Source: Thermoanaerobaculales bacterium
GTDB taxonomy: Bacteria > Acidobacteriota > Thermoanaerobaculia > Thermoanaerobaculales > Sulfomarinibacteraceae
Assembly (NCBI GenBank): GCA_029287235.1
Contig: JARFRM010000039.1
Coordinates: 1-50,681 of the forward strand
Direction of reading: 5' to 3'
DNA length: 50,681 nt
The position numbers and the translations under genes were made by a program. This document shows positions 16,244 through 25,377 of the stretch, piece after piece; within the stretch, counting starts at the first letter, position 1; each line of letters begins with the position of its first letter. The notes under the pieces were generated by a model. The model saw only the letters and a list, made by a program, of their open reading frames with translations. It made no database searches and was not told where the DNA came from.

Positions 16244-17125
16244 TCAGGCGCGTGTTCCCACCGCACTCCGGGCGACGAGGTAGACCTTCGCTCGAGACGG
16301 GCGAAGCAACGCTCGAGAGGCCAGCGACCACCGGAGACCGGTTCGGATGATCCGGAGACGGTCAGGATGGTGCCCGGCTGCGTACCGGAGGAGGTTGGTG
16401 GTAAAGGTGGTGAGAAACGCGGCCTCGTCGAGCTCCTGCAGGCTCGACCCGCCCTGGTGGTGGACCCGTACGTCGGGAACCACCACAAAGCCCTCGTCGG
16501 CGGTGAAACCGGGTTCGCCGAGGCGGGCGATCAGCCGGGCGCAGAAATCGACGTCCTCCCACCACGCCGGGGCGTAGGTCTCATCGAGACCGCCAAGGGC
16601 CCGCCAGACATCGCGGCGGACCAGCCACGCCGCCGCCGCCGGTTGTTCCACCGGCGTGGCCTCCGCGGGCGGTTTCGCAAACGCCGGTGCCCCGGACCGA
16701 CCGGTAGCCAGACGGGCGACGGTGGGCAGGCGGCGAAGCTGCCACCGGTGTTGCGCCGAGCCGTCAGGGTTGACGAGGAGAGGCACCACCCCGGCGGTGC
16801 GCGGCCGCTCCTCGAGTGCCGCAGCCAGGGTCGCGACAACGTTCTCCTCGAGCTCGGTGTCGGGGTTGAGGAGGAAAAGAAGGTCTTCGGTGGATCTGGC
16901 AGCACCCACGTTCGCGGCATGGGCGAAAGAGCGATTCTCGGCGAGGGCCGCGACCTCGATCTCCGGGAACGCCGTGGCGAGCCGTTCGGCGCCGCTGTCG
17001 CCCGACCCCGAGTCCACCAATACGATGCGGCTGAGGCGATCACCGGTCTGTGTGACGAGCGATTGGAGGCAGCGGTCGATCTCGTCACCGCCGCGCCAGC
17101 GCACCACCACCGCCGCGATCTTCAC
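16244..17125 (-). CDS. Family 2 glycosyltransferase (rhamnosyltransferase-like)
   Basis: 293 residues with a GT-A fold: VVVRWRGGDEIDRCLQSL, VDSGSGDSG, an ENRSFAHAANVG segment, the metal-binding LLNPDTEL, and WWEDVDFCARL (ED acid base). GT2 enzymes of this type move rhamnose or related sugars onto lipid-linked glycans. It starts at GTG 17125, overlapping the upstream gene's stop by 4 bases (GTGA), so translation is coupled. It is the last gene of the three-gene minus-strand part of the polysaccharide locus. Confidence 0.88.
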   Translation of the reverse strand: MKIAAVVVRWRGGDEIDRCLQSLVTQTGDRLSRIVLVDSGSGDSGAERLATAFPEIEVAALAENRSFAHAANVGAARSTEDLLFLLNPDTELEENVVATLAAALEERPRTAGVVPLLVNPDGSAQHRWQLRRLPTVARLATGRSGAPAFAKPPAEATPVEQPAAAAWLVRRDVWRALGGLDETYAPAWWEDVDFCARLIARLGEPGFTADEGFVVVPDVRVHHQGGSSLQELDEAAFLTTFTTNLLRYAAGHHPDRLRIIRTGLRWSLASRALLRPSRAKVYLVARSAVGTRA

Positions 17126-18300
17126 CCCCGGCGCCCCGTCCTCCCAAATTTCATGAGGATCATTGCTGCTCGGAGGAGTGCGGGCGCAAGCGACCCGCGT
17201 GGCACGGTCTTGAGGGTCGGGAGGGCTTTGACCAGCGGTTCGGCAACCCGGGACCAGCGCCAGTTGTCGCGGTGACTCCGAATCGCCGTCCGTCGTCGAA
17301 CCTGCTCATCGGGATTGAGGAGCAGCTGCAGGGCGTCGCTGACCGCCTTCGGATTTCCGGGTTTCACCACCTCACCCCATCCGAGCGCACCGGCCAGCCG
17401 AGCAACCTCGCCGCCCGCCGACAGCAACATGGGCGTGGCCGACCACAGGGCGTCCATGGCGCGGGTCCGGAACGAGAGCTCCGCCTCGGGGCTCGGTTGG
17501 TGGAGGAATGCCATGACCGCCGCCCGGTTGAGAATCAAATGGCGCTCGTTGTAGGGCGCCCAGAACTCCAGCGGAACCACTTCCGGCGCCGACAGCGCGT
17601 AGCGCGCCGCCATCCGGTTGAGATCGTTGGCGGTGAACTGGGCGAGTGCGCCCCCGGGGCGGGTCGCGGTTGGGACCACGATGCTCACCGGGACGCGGCC
17701 GAGCCGAGCGCGCGCGGCGAGGAGGGTGTCGAGGTCGAGCCACGGCCAGACGCCACCCCACCACAGCACCACCGACCAGTCCCGCGGAACGCCGATGACA
17801 TCGGCCGACTCTTCCGGGGGATCGTGCTCCTGGATCCCGAAAGGGACCTCGAGGATCGGGACCTCCGGCCGGTGGTGGAGAACGGTGCGCCACAGATCGT
17901 GCTGCGCCGCGCCGGTGGCGAGGACGGCGTGGGCGCGGGCCGCGACCACCGGCAACCGGGCCGCTGCGGTCCGGCGGCGCCGTCGTACCGTTGGTGTGGA
18001 CGGCATGGCCTCCAGTTCGGCGAGCAGCGGTGTCGCGCCGTCGATCACCAGCAGATGACTTCCGGTAAATGCCGGGAGGTGGAGGCTCCACGGTGGCGCG
18101 ACCACTGCCTCCGCCCAGCTCCACCGGGGCGACTCGACGAGCTCGACGGGGGAATCGTGCGGTTTCGACGATCCCGGCGCCGCCGCGAGTCGAACCTCGT
18201 GCCCCGCGCCGGCGAGGGCATTGGCCAGCTCCCAGGCCCGAAGGGCCGATCCGGCCATGGACGGTCCAAGTTGGTCATCCGAAACAAGGAGGACTCTCAT
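17122..18300 (-). CDS. Glycosyltransferase, GT-B fold (family 4-like)
   Basis: 392 residues. ATG 18300 has GGAGG 7 bases upstream. The N-terminal lobe starts MRVLLVSDDQLGPSMAGSAL and shows AWELANALAGAGHEVRL, typical of GT4 enzymes. The nucleotide-sugar lobe has VVLWWGGVWPWLDLDTLLAA, VVPLEFWAPYNER and ELSFRTRAMDALWSATPMLLSAGG in place of the usual EGFGLxxLEAMA. The motif is therefore divergent: the Glu pair is reduced. It overlaps its neighbours on both sides (1 base and 4 bases). Confidence 0.8.
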   Translation of the reverse strand: MRVLLVSDDQLGPSMAGSALRAWELANALAGAGHEVRLAAAPGSSKPHDSPVELVESPRWSWAEAVVAPPWSLHLPAFTGSHLLVIDGATPLLAELEAMPSTPTVRRRRRTAAARLPVVAARAHAVLATGAAQHDLWRTVLHHRPEVPILEVPFGIQEHDPPEESADVIGVPRDWSVVLWWGGVWPWLDLDTLLAARARLGRVPVSIVVPTATRPGGALAQFTANDLNRMAARYALSAPEVVPLEFWAPYNERHLILNRAAVMAFLHQPSPEAELSFRTRAMDALWSATPMLLSAGGEVARLAGALGWGEVVKPGNPKAVSDALQLLLNPDEQVRRRTAIRSHRDNWRWSRVAEPLVKALPTLKTVPRGSLAPALLRAAMILMKFGRTGRRG

Positions 18301-19220
18301 CACTCAACCTCCGGCAGTGAGTATAGTCGTGGGCCGGGGCTCGTTCGTCCGAGACTGCGGACCACGATCCAGGGAATACAGGCCAGTGCCGCCGCCGCGG
18401 TCGGCAATGCCCTGGGGTTGTCGATGGCGAGGGTGTGGACGGCGCGGATCTCGCCGCGGAGAAGGGTGGGGAGTGCGGCAAAGAGGGCGGCCGCGGTGAG
18501 GTTGCCCGCGAGGGCCCGCCAGTGATTGGTGAGCAACCACCACGGATGGCGCCAGCCCAGTCGGTAGCCCGTGGCGGAGCCGACGTGGCTCGCCCAGGCG
18601 CCGGGCACCCACGCGGCCTCCCAGCCGAGGCGCCTCATCCTGAGGCCGATGTCCAGATCTTCGTGGTAGTTGCCGAAGCCACGGTCGAAGATGGAGCCAT
18701 CGGCGAGGGCCGTCTCCCGAAGCGCGCGGACTCGATAGAGCGAGGCGGTCCCCGAGACCGCCACACGGGGTTGCGGTCCGGGAGGTTCGGGTGCAGGTGT
18801 TGCACCGCGATCGACCTGGGCTGGGAGGCCGGTCTCATCGAGGATGATTCCGCGGCCGTCGATGACGGCTCCGAGGGAATCGGTCACCGTGCCCTGCACC
18901 GCGGCGAGTTTCGGATCGGCGTCGAGGGCCGACTCGAGCGGCGCCAGCCAACCGGGTGCGGGAACTGCGTCGTCGTTGAGCAGAGCCACCCGAGTGATCT
19001 CATCGCCGAGGTGGGCGATGCCGGCATTGACGGCGGCGGCGAAACCGAGGCGATGGTCGAACTCGAGGTATTCCTCATTCGCGGACGATCGCGCCTGAAG
19101 AGCTGCACTCCCCGAGACCACCACCACCGTTCGTCGTGGGGCCGGATCGAGGCCGGCAACCCCTTCGAGACAGCGAACCAGATGACGGCCGCCGAGAGAA
19201 GGGATCACGATCCCCGTCAT
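18300..19220 (-). CDS. Family 2 glycosyltransferase with C-terminal membrane helix
   Basis: 306 residues from ATG 19220, where the protein begins MTGIVIPSLGGRHLVRCLEG; the open frame upstream looks non-coding. GT-A features: LGFAAAVNAGI, ALLNDDAVP (DxD equivalent NDD), GTASLYRVRAL, and GNYHEDLDIGLRMRR. Near the C-terminus LTAAALFAALPTLL and TAAAALACIPWIVV may be membrane-associated. First gene of the minus-strand set. A TATACT hexamer at 19285-19280 on this strand could start its transcript, giving a leader of about 50 bases. Confidence 0.85.
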   Translation of the reverse strand: MTGIVIPSLGGRHLVRCLEGVAGLDPAPRRTVVVVSGSAALQARSSANEEYLEFDHRLGFAAAVNAGIAHLGDEITRVALLNDDAVPAPGWLAPLESALDADPKLAAVQGTVTDSLGAVIDGRGIILDETGLPAQVDRGATPAPEPPGPQPRVAVSGTASLYRVRALRETALADGSIFDRGFGNYHEDLDIGLRMRRLGWEAAWVPGAWASHVGSATGYRLGWRHPWWLLTNHWRALAGNLTAAALFAALPTLLRGEIRAVHTLAIDNPRALPTAAAALACIPWIVVRSLGRTSPGPRLYSLPEVE

Positions 19221-19279
19221 CGCCCCGAATCCCGGGTGATGAAAGGTGGATCTGAGTTGATGGTCGTCATCCGTCTCAC

Positions 19280-19285
19280 AGTATA
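19280..19285 (-). promoter_or_regulatory. -10-like TATACT in the divergent glycosyltransferase promoter region
   Basis: Reads TATACT on the minus strand, about 60 bases before ATG 19220. The 211-base gap 19221-19431 holds this and the facing plus-strand -10; nothing else is recognisable there. Confidence 0.35.
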
Positions 19286-19419
19286 GCCAGGGCGCGCCGG
19301 GACTTCTCATCAGGATTTGCTCGAGGGCTCGGCCGGGAACCTGCAACGCAGAAAGTCGGTGGCGCCTTCCTTCTTGCGATACAGGCCCCCGGCTCCGTGC
19401 CTTCTGCCCTCGGCGCGCA

Positions 19420-19425
19420 TACAAT
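19420..19425 (+). promoter_or_regulatory. -10-like TACAAT, leaderless start
   Basis: TACAAT ends 6 bases before GTG 19432; no Shine-Dalgarno lies between. Consistent with a leaderless mRNA. Confidence 0.55.
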
Positions 19426-19431
19426 GACGTC

Positions 19432-20541
19432 GTGCGACTGGCCATCGATGCTCGCAAGCTGACCGATTTCGGGATCGGGTCCTACCTCTGTTTCCTGCTC
19501 AGGGGGTTGGAAGAGCGGCGTGATGTGGAGCTCAAGGTGATGGCTCGTCCCGGTCACGAGGGGCGGGTGCACGAACTCGCTCCCTCGGCCAAGGTTCTCA
19601 CCGCGTCGGCGAGGGGCTACTCGGTGGCCGAGCACGTGCAGATGCCGGCGACTCTCTGGAGGGAGGGGGTTGATGTGGTGCACATCCCGCACTACGTGGT
19701 CCCCGCTCTCTTGCCACGGCCCATCGTGACCACGGTCCACGATGTCATTCAACTCTATTACCCGCCGGCGGAGCGCGCCGGTCTGGCCCTCTTCTACCTG
19801 CGGGTCGTCCTTCGCTCCGCGCTCAGACGATCGAGGGTGGTGATCACCGTTTCGAGAACCTCGAGACGCGATCTGATCAATCTCTTCTCGGCCGACCCGG
19901 GACGGCTGGTGGTGATCCCCAACGGTGTCGATCCCGAGCTCGCGGCTCGGCCCAGTCCGTCCGAGGTCGAGGCCCTCAAGGAGTTCTACGGTCTTCAGGC
20001 GCCTCTTGTGCTTGTGGTGGCCAACAACAAACCGCACAAGAATCTCGATGTTGTGCTGCGGGCCTACCATTTGGCGGTGCGGCGCCACCGGGTTCCCGGA
20101 CAGCTGGTTTTTGTCGGTGGTGTGGAGCCGTCGAGCCGCCTCGCCGATCGCGCCGCCCGTCTCGGACTGACCGACCGGGTCCGTTTTCTGGGGCGGGTGC
20201 CGCAGAGTCACCTGCGGGCGTTGTACCATGTGGCCGCGGAGCTGTTGCACATCTCGTTGTACGAGGGGTTCGGCCTGCCCATCCTCGAGGCCATGGGAGC
20301 AGGATTGCCGGTGGTGACTTCGAATGTGGGAGCCATGCGGGAGCTGGGTGAGGATGCGGCGCGGTTGGTCAACCCTCTCGACGTTGATGAGGTTGCGAGT
20401 GCGGTGGAGAAGGTGCTGGTGGACGATCCCCTGCGTCAACGCATGGTGGAGGCCGGTCGTCGGCGAGCCGAGCGGTTGACGTGGGAGCGAACGGTGGACA
20501 AGACCATCGAAGCCTATCGACGGGCGCTGGGGGAGGACTGA
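19432..20541 (+). CDS. Family 4 glycosyltransferase
   Basis: 369 residues beginning MRLAIDARKLTDFGIGSYLC, the N-terminal GT4 signature seen in mannosyl- and rhamnosyltransferases. HYVVPALLPRPIVTTVHDVI and VITVSRTSRRDLI follow. The donor-binding lobe has LVVANNKPHKNLDVVLRAY and the E-x7-E motif EGFGLPILEAMGAGLPVVTS. Start codon is GTG with a -10-like hexamer 6 bases upstream. It heads a run of three overlapping or abutting plus-strand genes ending with the WcaJ-type enzyme. Acceptor and donor cannot be deduced. Confidence 0.92.
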   Translation: MRLAIDARKLTDFGIGSYLCFLLRGLEERRDVELKVMARPGHEGRVHELAPSAKVLTASARGYSVAEHVQMPATLWREGVDVVHIPHYVVPALLPRPIVTTVHDVIQLYYPPAERAGLALFYLRVVLRSALRRSRVVITVSRTSRRDLINLFSADPGRLVVIPNGVDPELAARPSPSEVEALKEFYGLQAPLVLVVANNKPHKNLDVVLRAYHLAVRRHRVPGQLVFVGGVEPSSRLADRAARLGLTDRVRFLGRVPQSHLRALYHVAAELLHISLYEGFGLPILEAMGAGLPVVTSNVGAMRELGEDAARLVNPLDVDEVASAVEKVLVDDPLRQRMVEAGRRRAERLTWERTVDKTIEAYRRALGED

Positions 20542-20542
20542 G

Positions 20543-21637
20543 GTGCGAGTCGCCCTGGTTCACGACTGGCTGACTGGGATGCGCGGCGGGGAGTGGGTGC
20601 TCTATGAGATCGCCAAGCTCTTTCCCAACGCGCCCATATACACATTGGTTCACCGTAAGGACGCGGTCATGCCTGCCCTCGAAGAGCGACGGATTCACAC
20701 TTCCTGGCTCCAGGCGCCGTCTTTTGGTGGCAGGAAGTGGCGGTACCTGCTCCCACTGATGCCTGCGGCCATGGAGAGCTTCACCTTCCCGGACGCCGAT
20801 CTCGTGATCTCAACGAGCCACTGTGTCGCCAAGGGAGTGATCCCGCCGCCGGGAGCCTTCCACCTCAGCTACGTCCACACTCCCATGCGCTACGCATGGG
20901 ACCAGCGCTCCCTGTACATCGCCCGGATCCCGTCACTGCTCCAGCCGGTGGTCGAAAGCCGGTTGGCCAAACTGCGCCAGTGGGACATGGTGTCCTCGGC
21001 CCGAGTCGACCGGCTCGTCGCCAACTCGCGACTCGTCGCCTGGCGCATCAAACACTACTGGAACCGGCAGGCTGAGGTGATTCCTCCGCCGGTGGCCACC
21101 GAGTACTTCACCCCGGGCGGGGAGCGCGGCAACAACCTGTTGACGGTCGCCGCCCTTGTTCCGTACAAGAGGGTGGAGGTCGCGATCGAGGTGGCAAAGA
21201 GGCTGGGACGACCGCTGGAAATTGTCGGCACCGGGCCGCGCATGGCGCAGCTCAAACGCCTGGCGGGCCCCGATGTCCGATTCCTCGGCTGGCTCGATCG
21301 GACCGAGCTTCGCTCAGTCTATCAACGGGCCGCAGCGGTGCTGGTGCCGAACATCGAGGACTTCGGGATGGTGACGGTCGAAGCCCTCGCCTGCGGCACA
21401 CCGGTGGTCGGGCTGACGGCTTCGGGAACCGCCGATGTGGTGCGGACCGGCATCGAAGGTGAGCTCGCGGAGGAATCGGGGTTGGAGGCGCTGGTGGAAG
21501 CCACCGCGCGAACCCTCGACCGCGAGTGGGACCCGGAGGTGCTGAGGCAGCGTGCCCAGGTTTTCTCCCGCGAGCAGTTCAAGGTCCGGTTTGCCTTTCT
21601 GCTCGACCGATTGGGCTTTGGCAGGGCGTTGGCATGA
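20543..21637 (+). CDS. Family 4 glycosyltransferase (WbaZ-like)
   Basis: 364 residues, GTG start two bases after the previous stop. MRVALVHDWLTGMRGGEWVL and LSYVHTPMRYAWD are typical of WbaZ/mannosyltransferase-type GT4 enzymes. The donor lobe has LLTVAALVPYKRVEVAIEVA, DVRFLGWLDRTELRSVYQRA and EDFGMVTVEALACGTPVVGL (E-x7-E with a PNIEDFG variant). Its stop codon overlaps the next gene (ATGA), so it is co-translated with the initiating transferase. Confidence 0.92.
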   Translation: MRVALVHDWLTGMRGGEWVLYEIAKLFPNAPIYTLVHRKDAVMPALEERRIHTSWLQAPSFGGRKWRYLLPLMPAAMESFTFPDADLVISTSHCVAKGVIPPPGAFHLSYVHTPMRYAWDQRSLYIARIPSLLQPVVESRLAKLRQWDMVSSARVDRLVANSRLVAWRIKHYWNRQAEVIPPPVATEYFTPGGERGNNLLTVAALVPYKRVEVAIEVAKRLGRPLEIVGTGPRMAQLKRLAGPDVRFLGWLDRTELRSVYQRAAAVLVPNIEDFGMVTVEALACGTPVVGLTASGTADVVRTGIEGELAEESGLEALVEATARTLDREWDPEVLRQRAQVFSREQFKVRFAFLLDRLGFGRALA

Positions 21638-23040
21638 TCGAACGGCGACGGCAGATCCAGGTGGTGCTCCAGCTCGTGGGCGATATCCTCGCCACGGCGG
21701 TCGCCATCCTCCTGGCCTACTGGCTCCGCTTCGAGGTCCAGGTTCACCCGGTCACCAAGGGCACCCCGCCGTTGGACATGTACCTGCGCTTGATACCGGT
21801 GACGGCGCTCATGTGGCCGACGGTTTTCTACTTTCAGGGTCTCTATCAGAGGCGCCGGCTGCGGTCGCGTTTCGACGAGCTGTTGCGCGTTGTCCTCGCC
21901 GTGATGCTGGCCACCATCATGTTGACGGCTTTCCTCACCTTCTATCGGCCTTCGGACTTCACTTACTCCCGGCTCTTTCTGCCGATTTTCGCCGGCATCG
22001 ACGCTCTTCTGGTAGCCCTCTCTCGTTGGATGATCTCCGATGTTCTACGCCGGGTCCGACGCTCCGGCGGCAACCTCCAGATGGTGCTGGTGGTCGGCGC
22101 GGGTGAGCTCGGCAAGCGGCTCGTCGAGAGCCTTCAGGCTCACCGCGAGTACGGCTTTTCAGTCGTCGGCTATCTCGACGACGACCCCGGCAAGCAGAAG
22201 AGGAAGATCCAGGGAGTGCCGGTGCTCGGCACCACCCAGGATCTGGAGGCCATCGCGGCCCGACGCCGCATCGATCAGGTGATGATCGCTCTGCCCATGG
22301 CTGCCCATCACCGCATCGTCCAGCTGATCCGGCGGTGCGGTCAGCTGCTGGTCGAGATCAAGGTCGTGCCAGATCTTCTCCAGTACTACGTGGTCCGTGC
22401 CGGAACCGAGGAGCTGGATGGCCTGCCTATCATCAATCTGACCCAGATTCCCCTCGAAGGGTGGAATCAGATCGTCAAGCGGGTCTTCGATGTGATCGGT
22501 GCCACCGCCATGCTCCTGGCCGTGGGCTGGCTCTTCCCCATCATCGCCTGGCTGATCAAACACGAAGATGCGGGGCCTGCCCTGTACTCGCAGGTCCGCA
22601 TGGGGCTTGACGGCCGGTCGTTCAAGCTCTACAAGTTCCGCTCCATGCGAATCGACCACGACACCAACGGCCAGGGAAAGTGGACGCGGACGGATGATCC
22701 GCGGGTGACCAGGGTCGGTGCGTTTCTGAGACGCTACAACCTCGACGAGCTGCCCCAGCTTCTCAACATCATCAAGGGGGACATGTCCCTCGTGGGTCCG
22801 CGACCGGAACAGCCCGAGTTCGTCGATCGCTTCAAGAGCCGGTATCCCGAGTATCAGGCCCGCCACCGGGTTCGAGCAGGCCTTACCGGGTGGGCGCAGG
22901 TCAACGGGCTCAGGGGCGACACCTCGATTCGCCAACGGGTGGTCCACGATCTCTACTACATCGAAAACTGGAGCCTCGCCCTCGACCTCAAGATCCTCTG
23001 GAGGACGCTGAGGATGGCGGTCCAGGAGGCTCGGGGGTAA
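21634..23040 (+). CDS. Undecaprenyl-phosphate hexose-1-phosphate transferase (WcaJ type)
   Basis: 468 residues from ATG 21634 (4-base overlap with the preceding gene). Four N-terminal membrane helices lie in about 10-120; a Rossmann-like CoA-binding domain follows (LVVGAGELGKRLVESLQ); then a membrane helix at about 290-310 and the catalytic sugar-transferase domain with KLYKFRSM, TRVGAFLRRYNLDELPQLLN, GDMSLVGPRPEQPEF and AGLTGWAQVNGLRGDTS. It would transfer a hexose-1-phosphate, commonly glucose, to undecaprenyl phosphate and so start assembly of the polysaccharide made by the flanking glycosyltransferases. Wzx, Wzy and export genes are not in the window. Confidence 0.93.
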   Translation: MIERRRQIQVVLQLVGDILATAVAILLAYWLRFEVQVHPVTKGTPPLDMYLRLIPVTALMWPTVFYFQGLYQRRRLRSRFDELLRVVLAVMLATIMLTAFLTFYRPSDFTYSRLFLPIFAGIDALLVALSRWMISDVLRRVRRSGGNLQMVLVVGAGELGKRLVESLQAHREYGFSVVGYLDDDPGKQKRKIQGVPVLGTTQDLEAIAARRRIDQVMIALPMAAHHRIVQLIRRCGQLLVEIKVVPDLLQYYVVRAGTEELDGLPIINLTQIPLEGWNQIVKRVFDVIGATAMLLAVGWLFPIIAWLIKHEDAGPALYSQVRMGLDGRSFKLYKFRSMRIDHDTNGQGKWTRTDDPRVTRVGAFLRRYNLDELPQLLNIIKGDMSLVGPRPEQPEFVDRFKSRYPEYQARHRVRAGLTGWAQVNGLRGDTSIRQRVVHDLYYIENWSLALDLKILWRTLRMAVQEARG

Positions 23041-23045
23041 TTCAT

Positions 23046-23222
23046 AAGCTCTTAGCTGTCAGCTATTAGCTATTAGCCTATCGCAGTGGATCGCGTTCAT
23101 CGAGCTGATGAAGTCGCATCCTCAGAGCCGCAACGGTCAACTTTTCGGTTTGGAATACTCGACTCGATCGACTCAGGAGAGCTGCGATGAAGCTCAGAGC
23201 TGAAAGCGAATGGCTGACAGCT
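23046..23222. repeat. Facing AGCT-type heptamer arrays in a convergent gap
   Basis: Left array 23046-23079 (TTAGCTGTCAGCTATTAGCT and following) starts 5 bases after the WcaJ stop and ends in TATCGCA. Right array 23190-23222, reading on the minus strand AGCTGTCAGCCATTCGCTTT, abuts the TGA of the enoyl-CoA hydratase and is preceded by GCGATG at 23184-23189. The two are inverted and about 70% alike. The middle 100 bases show nothing recognisable. Confidence 0.75.
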
Positions 23223-24014
23223 TCAATCGTCCAACCAGTCCGGGGTGCACTTCTCCTCGAGGAACGTTTTGACCCCTCGTCTGCACTCGGGGTGGAGTCG
23301 ATGGGCGGCGTTGACCTCGGCGGCGTGGGTGAGGGCTTCGCGCCATCCCATCCCAACGGTCTCGTTGAGAAGTTTCTTGGTCGCGGCGATGGAGGCCGGG
23401 GAGCCCTTCCTCGCCATGGAGACGGCGAGATTGCGGGCGCGGTCGAGGGCGTTCCCTGCATCGACGAGCTCATCGACGAGACCGAGTTCCAACGCCCGCT
23501 CACCGCTGATCCGCTCGGGATCGAGGAGCAGTCTGCGGGCCACCTGGCCGGTCACCCTCCGGGTGAGAAAGGTCAGCACCAACGCCGGGACATAACCTAT
23601 GGTGACCTCGGTGTAGGCGAAGAGCGAACCCGGCTCGGCCACTACCAGATCGCAGGCCGTGGCGAGTCCGCAGCCGCCGCCGATAGCGGCGCCGTGGACG
23701 GCGGCAATGGTGAGCTTCGGATGGCCGAGAAGGACCTCGAAGAGCTCCCGCAACGATTCGGAATCCTGACGAAGACTGTCGGGGTCGCCTCCGGTGGCGA
23801 CCTTCTGCAGTGCGGAAAGATCGGCGCCGGCGGAGAAATGGCGACCCGCTCCCGTGAGGATCACCGCTCGGACCTCGGGTGCGTCCGCCGCCGAACGAAG
23901 CGCCTCGGTGAGCGCGATGACGAGTTCCCAGGACAGCGGATTGGCGCGCTCGGGGTGGTTCAGGGTCAGGAGCCGGACGGGATCGTTTTCGTCGATCAGA
24001 ACCGGGTTGTTCAT
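23223..24014 (-). CDS. Enoyl-CoA hydratase/isomerase family protein
   Basis: 263 residues from ATG 24014. The crotonase fold shows GAGRHFSAGADLSALQ (first oxyanion-hole segment), AAVHGAAIGGGCGLATACDL (second oxyanion segment, with Glu/Asp positions variable) and FAYTEVTIGYVPALVLTFLTR. The typical catalytic Glu of hydratases in EVxxG(I/L) aligns with the E of YTEVTIG. Reaction likely hydration or isomerisation of an acyl-CoA, but crotonases are diverse. It lies inside the polysaccharide locus with no obvious link to it. Upstream in-frame ATG 24023 is an alternative start; TACGAT 7 bases before 24014 supports a leaderless start. Confidence 0.88.
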   Translation of the reverse strand: MNNPVLIDENDPVRLLTLNHPERANPLSWELVIALTEALRSAADAPEVRAVILTGAGRHFSAGADLSALQKVATGGDPDSLRQDSESLRELFEVLLGHPKLTIAAVHGAAIGGGCGLATACDLVVAEPGSLFAYTEVTIGYVPALVLTFLTRRVTGQVARRLLLDPERISGERALELGLVDELVDAGNALDRARNLAVSMARKGSPASIAATKKLLNETVGMGWREALTHAAEVNAAHRLHPECRRGVKTFLEEKCTPDWLDD

Positions 24015-24021
24015 GGCCTTC

Positions 24022-24027
24022 ATCGTA
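24022..24027 (-). promoter_or_regulatory. -10-like TACGAT, leaderless start of enoyl-CoA hydratase
   Basis: TACGAT on the minus strand ends 7 bases before ATG 24014. No Shine-Dalgarno lies between them. Confidence 0.45.
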
Positions 24028-24067
24028 GCACCAAACACCGGCCGGGCTCCGGCCGCCCCCTCTGGTG

Positions 24068-24073
24068 TAAGAT
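24068..24073 (+). promoter_or_regulatory. -10-like TAAGAT, leaderless start of glycosyltransferase
   Basis: TAAGAT ends 8 bases before ATG 24082, with only GCCCCACC between. Confidence 0.5.
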
Positions 24074-24081
24074 GCCCCACC

Positions 24082-25377
24082 ATGTTCGAGTCCATCACGT
24101 CGACGACGCGTTTTCTGGGGCACGTGGGCCGCGATCTGCTCGGGACCTTTCGGGCGCGCGTTCGCCGGATCTATGACTGGCTCGTCTATGGCGTCGACGA
24201 GGTGGTTGTGGGTGTCGACGTCTTTCCCTTCGCCGAAACCATGACCGGTGTGGGATGGTACGAGTGGAACCTGCTGGCCGCTCTCGACCGGCGAGACGAT
24301 GGGCTGCGCTACAACCTCTACGCCCACACCTTTCTCGCGCCGGGAGAGCAGCCGCCGCCGGTTCCAGGTGTCCGAAAAATGCGGCTTCGCACCCATCAGA
24401 TTCCAGATCGTAACCTCCTTCCCATCCGGCCCACGCTGTGGCTCCTTCGACACCTGGTCGAACCCGTTCTCTGCCTGCTCGACGGCAACGACGTGATCTT
24501 TGCCCCGAACTTCATGCCGCCGCGGCGGCAGCGCTTCTTCGGTCGGCGAATGGTCGTCACGGTGCATGATCTGGCCTTCGCCGTCATGCCGGAGATGGTG
24601 GCGCCGGAGACCCTTGCCCACCTCCGGTCGAGGTTTCCCAAGACTCTTCGTCGCGCCGACCGGATCATCGCGGTCTCCCAGGCGACGGCCCGCGATCTGG
24701 TCGAGTTCTGTGACGTCGACCGGAGTCGGATCCACACCATCCACGAGGGGCTCGATCCCCATTTTGCGGACGTTTCCGGTGAATCGGTGCCGGATGCCTT
24801 GCTGCCGGAGGACTACCTGCTCTTCGTGTCGACCATCGAGCCGCGGAAGAACGTGATCGGAGTCCTCCGGGCGTTCGCTCTCCTCGCCGAGTGGGGCTAT
24901 CCCGGCAAGCTGGTGATCGTAGGTCGGTGGGGTTGGCGCACCGACAGGATCCGAGCCGAACTCGAGGCCTCGCCGGTTCGGGATCGGGTTGTTCACCTCG
25001 ACTACGTCGACCGTGCGCGGATGACCTCGGTCTACTCTCAGGCGCGGGCCCTGCTCTTCCCATCGTGGCTCGAGGGCTTCGGTCTGCCGATCCTCGAGAG
25101 CATGGCCTGCGGCACACCGGTCGTGACGTCGGGCCGTTCGGCCATGCCCGAGGTGGCCGGGCCGGCCGGGGTCTATATCGACCCTGAGAGCGCCCACGGA
25201 ATCGCCACCGGGGCCGCATCGCTGCTCGAGGATGCCGAACACCACACGCGGCTTCGGGTCCTCGGTCGGGAGCGCGCACGACGGTTCTCATGGGACCGGG
25301 CGGGGGAGGCCACGGCGGGCGTCTTCCGACGGGCCGCCGGGCGAAGGGTGAACGGGCCGGATGAATATCGCGTGTGA
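24082..25377 (+). CDS. Family 4 glycosyltransferase
   Basis: 431 residues from ATG 24082; the long open frame upstream overlaps the divergent enoyl-CoA hydratase and is not used. An unusual 45-residue N-terminal extension precedes VGVDVFPFAETMTGVGWYEW. Then VVTVHDLAFAVMPEMV, IIAVSQATARDLVEF, LFVSTIEPRKNVIGVLRAFA and the E-x7-E motif EGFGLPILESMACGTPVVTS. It overlaps the next glycosyltransferase gene by 17 bases, so the pair is coupled. Confidence 0.92.
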   Translation: MFESITSTTRFLGHVGRDLLGTFRARVRRIYDWLVYGVDEVVVGVDVFPFAETMTGVGWYEWNLLAALDRRDDGLRYNLYAHTFLAPGEQPPPVPGVRKMRLRTHQIPDRNLLPIRPTLWLLRHLVEPVLCLLDGNDVIFAPNFMPPRRQRFFGRRMVVTVHDLAFAVMPEMVAPETLAHLRSRFPKTLRRADRIIAVSQATARDLVEFCDVDRSRIHTIHEGLDPHFADVSGESVPDALLPEDYLLFVSTIEPRKNVIGVLRAFALLAEWGYPGKLVIVGRWGWRTDRIRAELEASPVRDRVVHLDYVDRARMTSVYSQARALLFPSWLEGFGLPILESMACGTPVVTSGRSAMPEVAGPAGVYIDPESAHGIATGAASLLEDAEHHTRLRVLGRERARRFSWDRAGEATAGVFRRAAGRRVNGPDEYRV